A stretch of DNA of 64,000 nt, from NCBI RefSeq assembly GCF_025698545.1, contig NC_068571.1, positions 52,175,733 through 52,239,732 on the forward strand. The letters are read 5' to 3'. This document shows, in pieces, positions 44,445 to 54,737 of the stretch (the first letter of the stretch is position 1; the number at the start of each line of letters is the position of its first letter). The DNA comes from Gossypium raimondii (lineage: Eukaryota; Streptophyta; Magnoliopsida; Malvales; Malvaceae). The notes below the pieces were generated by a model. The model was given only the letters and a program-made list of their open reading frames with translations, made no database searches and was not told the origin of the DNA. Position numbers and translations under genes: made by a program.

Positions 44445-46465
44445 TCATGTTTTCTTCTTAAATTTTCTCTGTGCTTTTAAGTCCAAGACAATGACTGTAA
44501 TATTGTCTTTGCTTCCTTTACTAAGAGCAAGCTTTGAGAGATAATCAGCTGCAGATTGAGCAGCAAGGTCAATTCCTTCACCCCTTTCTGCAGGTAATTT
44601 ATCACCATGCTTTTTATGCCAAAGGAGGATCCGTTTCCGAGCCACTTCGCAAGCTTCCTCGTTGCTTATTACGTCCCATAACCCGTCACTGGCTAGGATA
44701 AGGCACTCATCTTCTTTGACTCGAGGGACGAACATTACTTCCGGATTGGGAATTATCCATGGTTTTAAGTATCTGTCACCTGATAAAAAAGGATTCAGAA
44801 TCGAAATGTTTTGAGTCCAGTGAAAGGGGAAAAAACATCATGGAGGCTCCTGTACTAGGAGTTAGGTCAAATTTGCCCCATTAATCCCTGTACGTTAGTT
44901 CAAATAGCAAATTGCTCATTTTTATTAAAAATTTCATCCATTTCTACAGTTAAAAACTAGTGTGGTTGATAGAATAATCAAACAGTTACACGTAGTATGT
45001 CACAAGTACCTCATTCTGACATAAAAACCAGTTTTTAACCGTAGAAATGGATGTAACTTTTAACAAAACGACCAATTTGCTTTTTGATCTAATGTAAAAG
45101 GACTAATTTGCCCATTTTTTTAGTACAAGGGCTTCCACGATACTTTTATCGATTGTAAACACGTACCAATGGACCTTGACATTGCTAGAACACCAAAAAC
45201 ACGAGATCCGTTCCATTGGATGACCTTGCCTCCTGCAGCTTCTATCCTTGCATGTTCATCTTCTCTATCAGGCTGTAGAAAAGGCTCAATATAAACAACA
45301 ATGTCTTTGAAAATTGTATGTCTTGCGGAAAAATAACTTGAAATAGGCATGCCTTACTTTGTGGTCTACTGATAACGGCATCGGATGTTTTCCCCGGTAG
45401 AGAACAGCCCTCGAATCGCCACTATTGGCGACAATTATATGAGTTGGACTAACAACCGCAACTACAGCTGTCGAACCGACAGTTTCGGGGGCAATAGGTT
45501 TGTTATCGGAATCATTCACACCGTTACAAACTCCTCCGATCTCAGCATCGACTTTGATGAAACAATTGGAGAACGCTTTCTTCCATAGCTCCTGCCAATC
45601 GTGCCTGATATTTCCCTCGCGGATACATGATTTCGCCCTTTCTATCTCCTCGGCTAAAGCCAAATGCATACGTTCACGGCAATAGTTCGCAACCTATGCA
45701 AGAAACCGTCTCCTTTTAGATCAACCAACTCAGAATAACACATAGAGTTCCGATATAGCAATGGATCATATTTCCTACATGCATATTACGTGCAAGATAC
45801 ATAGATAGATAGAAACCGAAGCATACCTGACACCCTCCATGTCCATCGTAGACACCGTAGAAATGAGCCGTTAGGTCACGGTTCATTCCGTTTGTTACAC
45901 TTTCGGCTTTGAGGATTTGACTAGGGACTTGCAAAAATCGAGGTATAGCCACAAAAGCATCTTCCATCTCTGGTCTCCTACCACATATGGATGTAAATCC
46001 CCAAAGGGGTATGTTTCCTAATTCAAACAGACACTTGGTTTCTGTTTTTCTTACCTTCTTTTGTTGCGGTACGTCAAGGAACGAGTCCGATTCCGATGAT
46101 TTCTTATCGGATTCATCGGACTTGTTGCCGGAATTAACCTCTAATCCCGAAATTTCCTCAACAGATATACTACTAATATCACTAGCTACAAATTGAGTAG
46201 ATGATATAGATCCATCTTCCTCATTTCCTTGATTATATTCTCTAGAAATACAACTGTCATCCGACTTGACTCGATTCAATTCAACGACCCTATTATCCCC
46301 TCTATTACAAGTTTGATCCGATTCGTTTTCCGATAACAAACTCCCTTTCTCCGCAACAAGCTTACAACCGTTAACGCCGGCGGCGGCGCGTGCCGTTGTT
46401 CTCGAATTATTTCTAATCACTTCACCTAAACTAACAGCACAAGGACCAGATACTTCTTCCATCAT
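44445..46465 (-). CDS. ABI1: Clade A protein phosphatase 2C, ABI1/ABI2 type
   Basis: Four exons (46465-45827, 45693-45358, 45272-45167, 44779-44445) give 471 residues. The N-terminal 150 residues are divergent and acidic/serine-rich. The catalytic core starts at about [18 protein letters not shown]. Metal-binding and active-site motifs are present: YDGHGG (D207, G208), ASDGLWDV (D392) and GSKDNITV (D452). The Trp lock that contacts ABA-receptor complexes is present (W345 in [12 protein letters not shown]), and the Gly changed in abi1-1 is the normal Gly here (G210). MEEVS at the start and the [11 protein letters not shown] tail match ABI1/ABI2 rather than HAB1. Such enzymes dephosphorylate SnRK2 kinases and are held off by PYR/PYL receptors with ABA. 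It is tail to tail with the MKK gene. Intron 3 is nearly all one fold-back repeat. Calling it ABI1 is family-level: ABI1 and ABI2 are recent duplicates. Confidence 0.94.
44832..45150. repeat. Fold-back 'GGTAAAAGTACCATGG' family, copy B9, in PP2C intron 3
   Basis: It starts CATCATGGAGGCTCCTGTAC and ends GGGCTTCCACGATACTTTTA, with arms 'ATTTCATCCATTTCTACAG' and 'GTAGAAATGGATG'. It occupies about 320 of the 387 intron bases. Confidence 0.65.
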
Positions 46466-47403
46466 TCAAATTTATTTACTCCTCGAGTCACTTTTAATCA
46501 CCCTTTTCTTATTCAATCATATACAACCCCTAATAATGAAATTACAAATTGAAATTATAAAAACCTACAAGTTGGATGTCTCTAGATTCTAAAAAATACA
46601 CCTTTCATATCTGGACTTTCTTTTAGTAAAAAGATCGAACAGATGGTGGGTGACTTCTTTTTTTACCAACCCTTTTAGAACTTTGATATCTATGCAACGG
46701 GAAATATATGATGAAAAAATCCAAAAAAGAAAAGATAGTTCTTTAAATCCTAACTTTGAACAAATTCAAAGAACTAAAAAGCAGACGAGAGATCATGAAA
46801 AAGTGGGGAGAAAATTTAAAAAAATTGCATTTCCTCTAAGGAAGGCAATTCATTACAGCCTCATGCAACGTTTGGTGTGTTTCTTATGCCTAAGTCAGCC
46901 TTCGTTCCACTCCAAAAAGCAAAGATGAGTCACTAACTAATCTGTTCACCTGTGATGAAAATTTCTTTTAAAGAACAAAGGACACGTAAAAGAATTTAAG
47001 AACAAACAAAGTGTAAGCTTTTATGAAGGGAAGAGTTGCTTGGTTGTATGAAACACTGAAATATATCAGAGCTTAAACCAAAAAAAAAAAAATTTAAAAA
47101 TTAAAATTAAAAATAAAAGAAAAAGAAGAAAGTGAAAATGATGGATGCCAGAAAATGGAGGAAGAACATAATGAAGAAGAACACCTGTCCTATATTAGTC
47201 GACAAAGGAACATTAGATAATGTTAGGGAAACGAATTAAACTAACCTAAAGAATCTACACGTATGCTCATGAAGAAAAATAAAAAGTTTGAAATATCCCC
47301 AACAATTATTTTAAAATGGTTATTTTCACTACAGTCCTCTGAATTATGGTTGAATTTTGGATTGGGTACTAAATTTTGAAATATTTCAATTGAATCATGA
47401 AAC
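46466..47403 (-). promoter_or_regulatory. Leader and proximal promoter of the PP2C gene
   Basis: The coding strand is pyrimidine-rich near the gene, as expected for a leader. On the minus strand, TACGTGTC (46981-46988) and TACGTGTA (47256-47263) are ACGT-core elements resembling ABREs, about 0.5 and 0.8 kb from the start codon. Clade A PP2C genes are classic ABA-induced feedback genes, so ABREs fit. The plus-strand frame at 46650-46928 is not credible as a gene. Confidence 0.4.
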
Positions 47404-47970
47404 TAGATCTGATCATGGGTTGAGCCACCTGACCCGAAAAATAGGCTTTGGCAAAAAAAACGAGACTCGTTTTCTAATGGGCTTAGTCTTGGATAAGCTT
47501 TTTTGGCCCCAATCCGGCTCGAATTTATATAAAAAAAAGGTTGTTTTTTGGTGTTGTTTTGGTGTCGTTTCGTTATTATATTGCTACTATTTTGTTGTTA
47601 TCATTTGGATATTGTATAACTCTTATTTTATTATTAATTTTGTTACTATTTTAGAGGTATTTATTTGCTAAGTTGCATCTATATTACTGCTATTTAAGTA
47701 TAAATATTTTTTTAATTTATTTTTATTTTGTTGGGAATCATTTATTTTAATGCTTTTTTGTGTATTTGTTGTATTATATTTTTTAAATTTGTTTTTACAT
47801 AAAAACAATAATATAAAAAAATTAGTACGGGCAGGCCAGGTCGGGCTCAAATTTTAACATTTTCATTCGGATAGAACTTGGAAAAAAATTTAGGCCCATT
47901 TTTCAGATCAAGTCGAGTCTAAAAAATGGACCTAAAATTCTATTGAGACCCGACCCCAAAAGCACCTCTG
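47404..47970. mobile_element. hAT-like MITE with GC-rich ends, degraded copy 3
   Basis: It starts TAGATCTGATCATGGGTTGA and ends AAAAGCACCTCTG. Flanks CATGAAAC and CATGAATC match at 6 of 8. Inside are GGCAGGCCAGGTCGGGCTC and other eroded forms of the GC-rich ends of copies 1 and 2. It sits about 0.9 kb upstream of the PP2C start codon. Confidence 0.6.
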
Positions 47971-49334
47971 CATGAATCTGATGTATAGTTCGATTTTTTT
48001 TCCTTTTATATGTAATGTTAACTTAGTTTTGAGGCATTCGAGAATAGTTATTAATTCTTATGTGTTAGAAAAAGAAAATGCATCATATTTAAACTTATTT
48101 TTTAGATAGGTAAAGTCATTTTATTTGCATGATAAGTCTAATTACAATTTTAGTATTATTGTGTTGAAATTTGAGATTTGATCTTTTATTTTATGCAATT
48201 ACGTCTTCCGATTTTATAATGTTATTATTTGATTAAAGTGATGATATCTTTAGCTCTTGTCGATAAAACGATGATGTAAGATAAAGTGAAAATCCAATCA
48301 ATCATGTTCAATCAATAATGAATTTTCATGTTAACCTAATGCTTAAGAAAATTGTTTTAATTCCCTAAACAAGAGTTGTTTTTTTTTAAATCATGTCTTC
48401 ACTTCAATAGATGTAAGTAATGACGTTATCAATTTAAACATACTAATGATGTTATAAAAGTTAAAGGATTAAATCAGGCGAAATTAAAGACATATATAAC
48501 AAAGGGATTCAAACCATAACTAGATCCGAAAGATAGGATTCAATCGAAAAGTTTTGAAATTTAAAGGGCCAATTTAGAATTTAAACACAATTCAGGGACC
48601 TTTAGTGACATTAACCCTTATATAAATTATTTAAATACTAATATATTATCATTAAATGTTTGAAAGGAAAGAGAAAAGCATCAAGTACTTGTCTGGTAGC
48701 AATTAAATTAAAACAAATTTTTTAAAAATAAAAAATAAAGAACATGTGAAAGTGAATAAGTCCTATGCAGGATTTTGCCACGTAAAAAGATATGGAAAAT
48801 CAGGTTGGTGACCAAAGAACAAAGTGATAAAGAGAGAGAAAATTAAAAAAATTGAAAAGGGTGAGTGACGTGCAAAGTTTATGTTTAGTATTTTAGAATT
48901 TTAGAATTTTATTTTATTTTTTTAGGCCCAAAAGATATTATTGTATTTATTATTTAATTATTTAATTTAGAGAGAGAAAATGGGGGTGGGGAGATGAATG
49001 TAGATCAAATTCAAAGGTGGGTTTAATTATTTTTAAATTTTTTGGTAGGGTTGATAAATGGATTCATGAACTGACAAACCCTAATTTCTTTTTCTTTTTA
49101 TTTTACTATTAGGTCTTTTTTTTTTCTTGGATTCTTCGTTTTTTTCCCACCCTCTTATTTCTCACCACGTGTTTTTGTTTTTTATAAAGTTCTTTTTTTC
49201 TTTTTACTATTAGATTATTTATTGGATTTAATGTTAAAATAATAAATGAATGTGTTACCAGCCAGGACACGACCTTAAATGTTATTGGCTGACACTTTCC
49301 TGCATTTTATTAGTATCCTTAAATTTTTGTCAAG
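47971..49334. other. Spacer upstream of the PP2C gene
   Basis: It contains a fold-back relic at 48130-48525 ('TAATGTTATTATTTGATTAA' and 'CATACTAATGATGTTATAAAAG' arms). A GA-rich region at 48820-49020 also contains ACGT-core motifs: GCCACGTA (48777-48784) and CACGTGTT (49166-49173). No ORF. Confidence 0.45.
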
Positions 49335-49699
49335 TTACAAAATAGTCATTAAACTATCCTTAAATTTTCATTTAAGTTACTGGGCTATTAAAAGCATTGA
49401 TGTATGGATTTTTCTGTTTGCATCATGCACCAATTGAAAGTTCTTCTTTCCCTTTTCTTCTATAATTCGGTGTACTTTTTTCCCATGATACAGCTTTGAA
49501 TGTCATGAATATCTGAACCAAAATCTAAACAACTTTCTTCTCTAGTTTCAGACATGGGCCGTCAGATCAACTTAGATCTGGATATGTTCTACTTAAATGA
49601 AAACATTCGAATATTTTAATAGCTACTCTATAATTTTTTAAGTTGAGTAACCAATAAGTAAAGTTATTAATAATTCGGTGACCTTAGAGTAATTTACCC
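49335..49699. repeat. Decayed fold-back of the GGGTAAACTACA family
   Basis: It shares 'CACCAATTGAAAGTTCTTCT' and 'AACAACTTTCTTCTCTAG' with the copy at 37805-38303. The right end GTAATTTACCC is recognisable. The left end is eroded. Confidence 0.5.
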
Positions 49700-51284
49700 A
49701 AATATTTAAATAGTTGTACATTTAATATAAAACAAAAGGAAATGGCATGTATTAGCTTGCAATGTTACAATAATTGTTGCAATATGAGATAAGATATTTG
49801 TATGTGAAATTTTACTTGTGAATGTTGACCATTTTTAGTTGTAATAATAAATTAATTTATTATTATTCTATATTTACTTTGAGATTGGGCAAAAGATAAA
49901 CTTGTAAAAGAAAAGACTAGGATATTTTTAAGACTGCTTATGGGCTTAGTATTTATTTTAAAATAAATAGGTGTTTAAGGAATTTGGATATACATTAAAA
50001 TATGATAGTTGTTCTAGATGTAACTATTAATACTTTAGAGTTGATTATTGAATGATAAATTATTTACCTGTATTTTCACATTTTGAGAGTTTAATATTTA
50101 CAATAATTGGCTGAAAACGAGAAGATGATTTATTTGATTTATTCGATGACATATAATAAAGAATAATTAGGCAAAAAAATCAAAAACTAAGAAGTTAAAG
50201 ACCAGTTAAAAACCTAAAACTAGACTTCCAAGTTTCAATTTTTGTGGATTTTTTATTATATTTTGTTTCATTTTTATCTTACAGTATTGGCTACATAAAA
50301 TTAAAACTGCAAATATGCTTAGTATGCTTAAGTAAATTAGATGATTATCAAATGTTGCACTGAACTTAGTGTAATAAACTTAGTGTTACAACATTAGTTG
50401 TTACAGTGAATTAAATACAGTTTCGAAACCAAGCACTTTCAATTCACAAAAAAGTAGATGAAATAATGCTATTTGTGTGGCTCAAGTTTTACCCTGAAAT
50501 GGCATTCAGAAATACCCCTGGTTCACAATTAATGGCGCCATAGTATGATGTTATTTTCAAGATGATTTTGCTTGCTTCGGTATATATATATGTATGTATG
50601 TATGCATGCATGCATGCGTGTGTGTATATATATGCATGTATATATTGGATCTATCAAATTTTGATCCGAACTCGAAATTCCAATCCAAATCTCAACCTGA
50701 GTCAACCATAAATTGTCAACAATCATAACTTGCTCAACTTGAGCCTGAAATTACCCAAATCGGAAAACCTGACAACTCTGAAATAACTTGAACTTGAAAC
50801 TATCTCGAACCCAAAATGATTTGAGCCTGCAATGACTCAAAAATATAAATCCAACCCAAATTGACCTAATCCAAAACCAACCAGACCGGCGAGGTCAGCT
50901 ATATCCATATGTGTAGCATGCAAAACGGAGGATAGTCACTCAGTCTCCGAATTATCTACTGAAATGATCGGAGAAAAACATACCAACCTTAATAATTTCA
51001 TTCCTTTGTTTTGCAGCTTGATTCTCGAACCATAACACACTGGATTTATCTCAAGAATCTAAACAAAATTCATTAGAGACAATAGTCAGTCATCCCTATC
51101 TATATGTGTGTGTGTATATAACACATATACAAAATTCTGATGTTTAAGCATTGAAAAATTTCATTCGAAATTCACGACTCTTTCTCATAACATGCGAATT
51201 GAGGACTAGCATTGTGCAGAGAACCAGCATAAGCATTAAATGCAAACCTGTTACACGAAGTGAAGCATCAGAGGACATTTGAAA
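49700..51284. other. Spacer left of the copia element
   Basis: AT-rich. A compound microsatellite of TATG/CATG/TG units spans 50580-50645. A CTCAAA-rich texture occurs at 50650-50880. No gene. Confidence 0.5.
50580..50645. repeat. Compound TA/TATG/CATG/TG microsatellite
   Basis: TATATATATATGTATGTATG runs into GCATGCATGCATGCGTGTGT and then TATATATATGCATG. It is expected to vary in length. Confidence 0.85.
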
Positions 51285-51370
51285 TGTTATTTCTTTTGGG
51301 TATCTTCCATGTTCAGGGTTCGTGGCTGTCCCTCTCAACAATGTTATCTCCAAAGTGAGAACCTGCTTTC
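51285..51370 (-). repeat. SINE-like dispersed repeat, copy 5, left part
   Basis: It contains AACAATGTTATCTCCAAAGT and 'CCATGTTCAGGGTTCGTGGC', aligned with the 32470-32592 copy. Its continuation appears after the copia element at 53472-53510 (CTCTCTTTGAGAGTGCAATG), so the retrotransposon landed inside it. Confidence 0.5.
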
Positions 51371-53476
51371 TGTTGAGAAGTAAACAGTTAGCAGTTAGCA
51401 GGGTAGTTAGATTCTGTTATATGCAAGTTAGTTAGTTAGTTTGTTAGCAAAGTCTATAAATGTAGAATACATTATCATTATTGAATTATGATGGATGATT
51501 TTTGATTTTTGTTTTTTGTACCATTTTTCTTCAACTTGAACCTTCATCTTCTATACCTGTTCCCTCTTCTTCGCCTTGTATGCCCATATCTTCTTCTCCT
51601 TCTTCTGTATCTCCGGCACCTACTGGTACTTCGTTATGCCGTACTACAAGGTCTGTCAAGCCGCCTACTTGGATGAAGGATTACATCTGCTCTAGCCAGT
51701 CGTTCACTTCTTGTGCCACAGGTTTGTTTCCTATTGCTCGAGTTTATTCTTCTTTCCATTTGCCTATTCATACTCAGTTGTTTGCTGCCCATATTTCTTC
51801 TTTAATTGAACCCCACACTTATGCTGAGGCCATCTTGGATCCACGGTGGGTTGATGCTATGCAACAAGAGATTCGAGCTTTGGAGACCAATGGTACATGG
51901 GAGGTTGTTCCTTTACCTGCTGGTGTTGTTCCCATTGGTTGCAAGTGGGTTTATAAAATTAAATATACTTCTGATGGTTCGGTGGAGCGTTTTAAAGCCC
52001 GTCTTGTTGGGAAAGGTTATAGTCAGAAGGCTGGTATTGATTTTCAAGAGACATTTTCTCCTGTCGTTAAACATGTAATGGTTCGGACTGTGGTCAGCAT
52101 GTCAGCCATTCATGATTGGCCTCTTTTTCAGATGGATGTTTACAATGCCTTTCTCCAAGGGGACTTGTGTGAAGAAGTTTATATGGAACTTCCGGATGGT
52201 TTTCGCAGCCAGAGGGAGTCTCGTGTATGTCGTCTGCGTAAGTCATTATATGGTCTGAAGCAAGCTTATCGACAGTGGAATTTAAAGCTTACTGAGGCCT
52301 TAATACGAAGAGGATATGTACAAAGCAAGTACGATTATTCCTAGTTCACAAAAAGGAATGGAGGTAACATAGTCATCTTACTCATTTATGTAGATGATCT
52401 GTTAATGAAAGATTTAGGTGTGTTGAAGTATTTTCTTGGAATAGAAGTGATGAGATCGAACAAAGGGATTATATTGAATCAACGAAAGTATGCTTTGGAG
52501 TTGATAGCTGATCTGGGATCAGGGGAAGCAAAGTCAGTATGTACACCACTTGAGCAGAATCAAAAACTTACCTCGGTTGAATATGATGAGTCTGTGCAAA
52601 CAAAGGTTAATGGAGATGATTTAATTACGGATGTTACAGTGTATCAACGGCTGTTGGGAAGATTGTTATATCTGACCAAAACGCGACCAGATATAATGTT
52701 TGCAGTTCAGCACTTGAGTCAGTTCATGCATAAACCAAAAAAACCACATTTGGAGGCTGCTTTTCGGGTGGTACGGTACATAAAGAAAAATCCTGGTCAA
52801 GGCATTTTATTATCTGGAGCAAGCAAACTGCAACTGATTGCCTTTTGTGATTCTGACTGGGCTTCGTGTCCTATGTCTAGGAGGTCGGTGACTGGTTTTT
52901 GTGTTAAAATTGGAGAGTCTCTTATTTCATGGAATCAAAAAAACAAACCAGTCTCTCGATCATCAGCAGAAGCTGAATATAGAAGTATGGCAGCAGTAGT
53001 AGCAGAGGTTATGTGGTTAAATGGTTTGTTGAAAGAAATCAGTCTCAGTCAGTTTGATAAATCTTTGATTTTCTCAGATAGTAAGGCAGCACTGCAAATT
53101 GCAGCTAACCCTGTTTTTCATGAACGAACTAAGCATATAGAGATTGACTGTCATTTTGTACGAGATAAAATCAAGGATGGAACAATTCAGATGCAGCATA
53201 TTGGAACGACTGAGCAACTTGCTGATTTAATGACAAAAGCTTTAGGCGTCAAGCAACATGAGTACTTAGTATCCAAGTTCGGGGTTAAAGACATATATCA
53301 GCCCTCAACTTGAGGGGGAGTGTTGAGAAGTAAAACAGTTAGCAGTTAGCAGGGTAGTTAGATTCTGTTATATGCGAGTTAGTTAGTTAGTTAGTTTGTT
53401 AGCAAAGTCTATAAATGTAGAATACATTATCATTATTGAAATATGATGGATGATTTTTGATCATTTCAACACTCTC
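51366..53476 (+). mobile_element. Internally deleted Ty1/copia retrotransposon with short LTRs
   Basis: Two near-identical direct repeats, 51371-51506 and 53321-53471, start TGTTGAGAAGTAAA. The right copy ends TTTCAACA, giving TG...CA termini. A polypurine tract GAGGGGGAG (53312-53320) precedes the 3' LTR. Flanking pentamers CTTTC (51366-51370) and CTCTC (53472-53476) fit a 5-bp target duplication with one change. The 5' LTR breaks off about 15 bp early and runs directly into the integrase-RT linker. The end of that LTR, the primer-binding site, gag, protease and integrase are therefore gone. The close LTR match suggests a fairly recent insertion. Confidence 0.85.
51502..53313 (+). pseudogene. 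Copia polyprotein fragment: reverse transcriptase and RNase H
   Basis: One frame covers a Ser/Pro-rich linker, then reverse transcriptase (KWVYKIKYTSDGSVERFKAR, LVGKGYSQKAGIDFQETFSP, QMDVYNAFLQGDL, SLYGLKQAYRQW). RNase H follows (FCDSDWASCPMSRRSVTGF, SRSSAEAEYRSMAA, HIEIDCHFVRDKIKDG). A stop codon at 52342-52344 breaks it, and an in-frame deletion removes some residues right after the catalytic YVDD block, before MKDLG. With gag, protease and integrase also missing, it cannot encode a working element. Confidence 0.9.
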
Positions 53477-54737
53477 TTTGAGAGTGCAATGTGCCTTATT
53501 ACTACACCCAACACTCATTTGGCAAAGGACATTTGAAATGTTATGGAGCATTAAAATTTTGTATTATGAAAACAGGGAAAAAGAATTAAGTAATTAGGAT
53601 ATAGCTCTAGAGTTCCAAACTGAAGACCTTGGCCAGGATGATAACAACAAAAGCAAAGGACATGAGCATTACAGGACATGAGCCTTTGCTACCAAGCATT
53701 CTACACTGTACAAGTGAAGCTTTTCCTAGTATAATATATTCTCTCAGAAAATAATAGTAAACAAACGATAAATGCATGGAAAAGTCTATATCTAAGACTA
53801 GAACAAGGTATTCAGGATTTACCTCAGCAGAAATGCAAGTTTATCACATTGTCACAAGTGGCATTGCGCTTGATCTAGATCAGAAAATCCAAGAGAGCAA
53901 TTTTACCTGCAACCATCTTAGAATGAGCTTAAAACCATAAGCATTTATCAATAGGACACTAAGAAGTTAGTATAGAACACAGCAAAAAGATGCTTGAATT
54001 TGATGCAACTTTCTAGAATGAGGTTACTAAATGCAGTGGATAAAGATCTTACTGTAGTTCCTGAGATCATTGAAGTTTGAACCAGCAAATTCATGTAATA
54101 AAGCAGAGAACGTCCAGAGCTAATAGCACCTACTCGTGCCAAAATCATCTTTTCTAAATGAAAAAACATAGCCAAATTTATTGTATCAAAATCTTCATTG
54201 AACATTCTTACCTCTTAGTCTCAGAAGAAACTTCATGAAAAAACCTACGGGGAAATTACTACACCTCTACGATTTTTAACTGCAGATGCAGTTGGAAAAG
54301 TGAAAATAAAGATCCATAAACCAGGAAACCAGGAAACCAGGAAAGAGAACCCTATTTCGTTATGTTCACAAGTATAAATGGTTACACAGAACAAAAACTA
54401 ATTTTATTCGGAATATAAATGTATGTACATTGCTCTCAGATTTGTAAACGCTACAGCCAGGATACAGTGTTTACTAAGATATAATTGCTAAGACATGCAA
54501 ACTTGTAGGAACAAAAAAAGATCTTTACAGCCGAAGTCACCAACTTGCGAGAAAAATTCAAAACGTCCAAATGGTTCACTCAAAAGTCAACTTGTGGATG
54601 AGTCTACAAAGAATCTATCGTAACCTAATTGGGGACCGGACAGCCAAAGAACTATCCATGTACCGTCATTTCTTGATGACAGAGATTATGCTTTTGTTTT
54701 AACTGTATAATGAACAAGACTATACAAAGAAAGCAAC
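53477..54737. other. 3' flank of the large uncharacterised gene
   Basis: The first 40 bp continue SINE-like copy 5. The rest is moderately AT-rich unique sequence that may include the 3' UTR of the gene to its right (up to 54737). No coding frame is credible. Confidence 0.45.

Noticed and set aside
45987-46196. Plus-strand frame over PP2C exon 1
   Set aside because: Antisense shadow of a clearly conserved coding exon.
44445-46465. PP2C as HAB1/HAB2
   Set aside because: The N-terminal MEEVS, the [12 protein letters not shown] context and the short basic [11 protein letters not shown] tail match ABI1/ABI2 better, and the MKK neighbour agrees with the Arabidopsis MKK1-ABI1 pair.
46650-46928. 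92-codon plus-strand frame upstream of the PP2C
   Set aside because: It lies antisense in the leader/promoter region, is Lys/Arg/Gln-rich from AT/GA-rich sequence, and has no splice or homology signal.
51806-52078. Second plus-strand frame within the copia RT
   Set aside because: Out-of-frame shadow of the reverse transcriptase frame.
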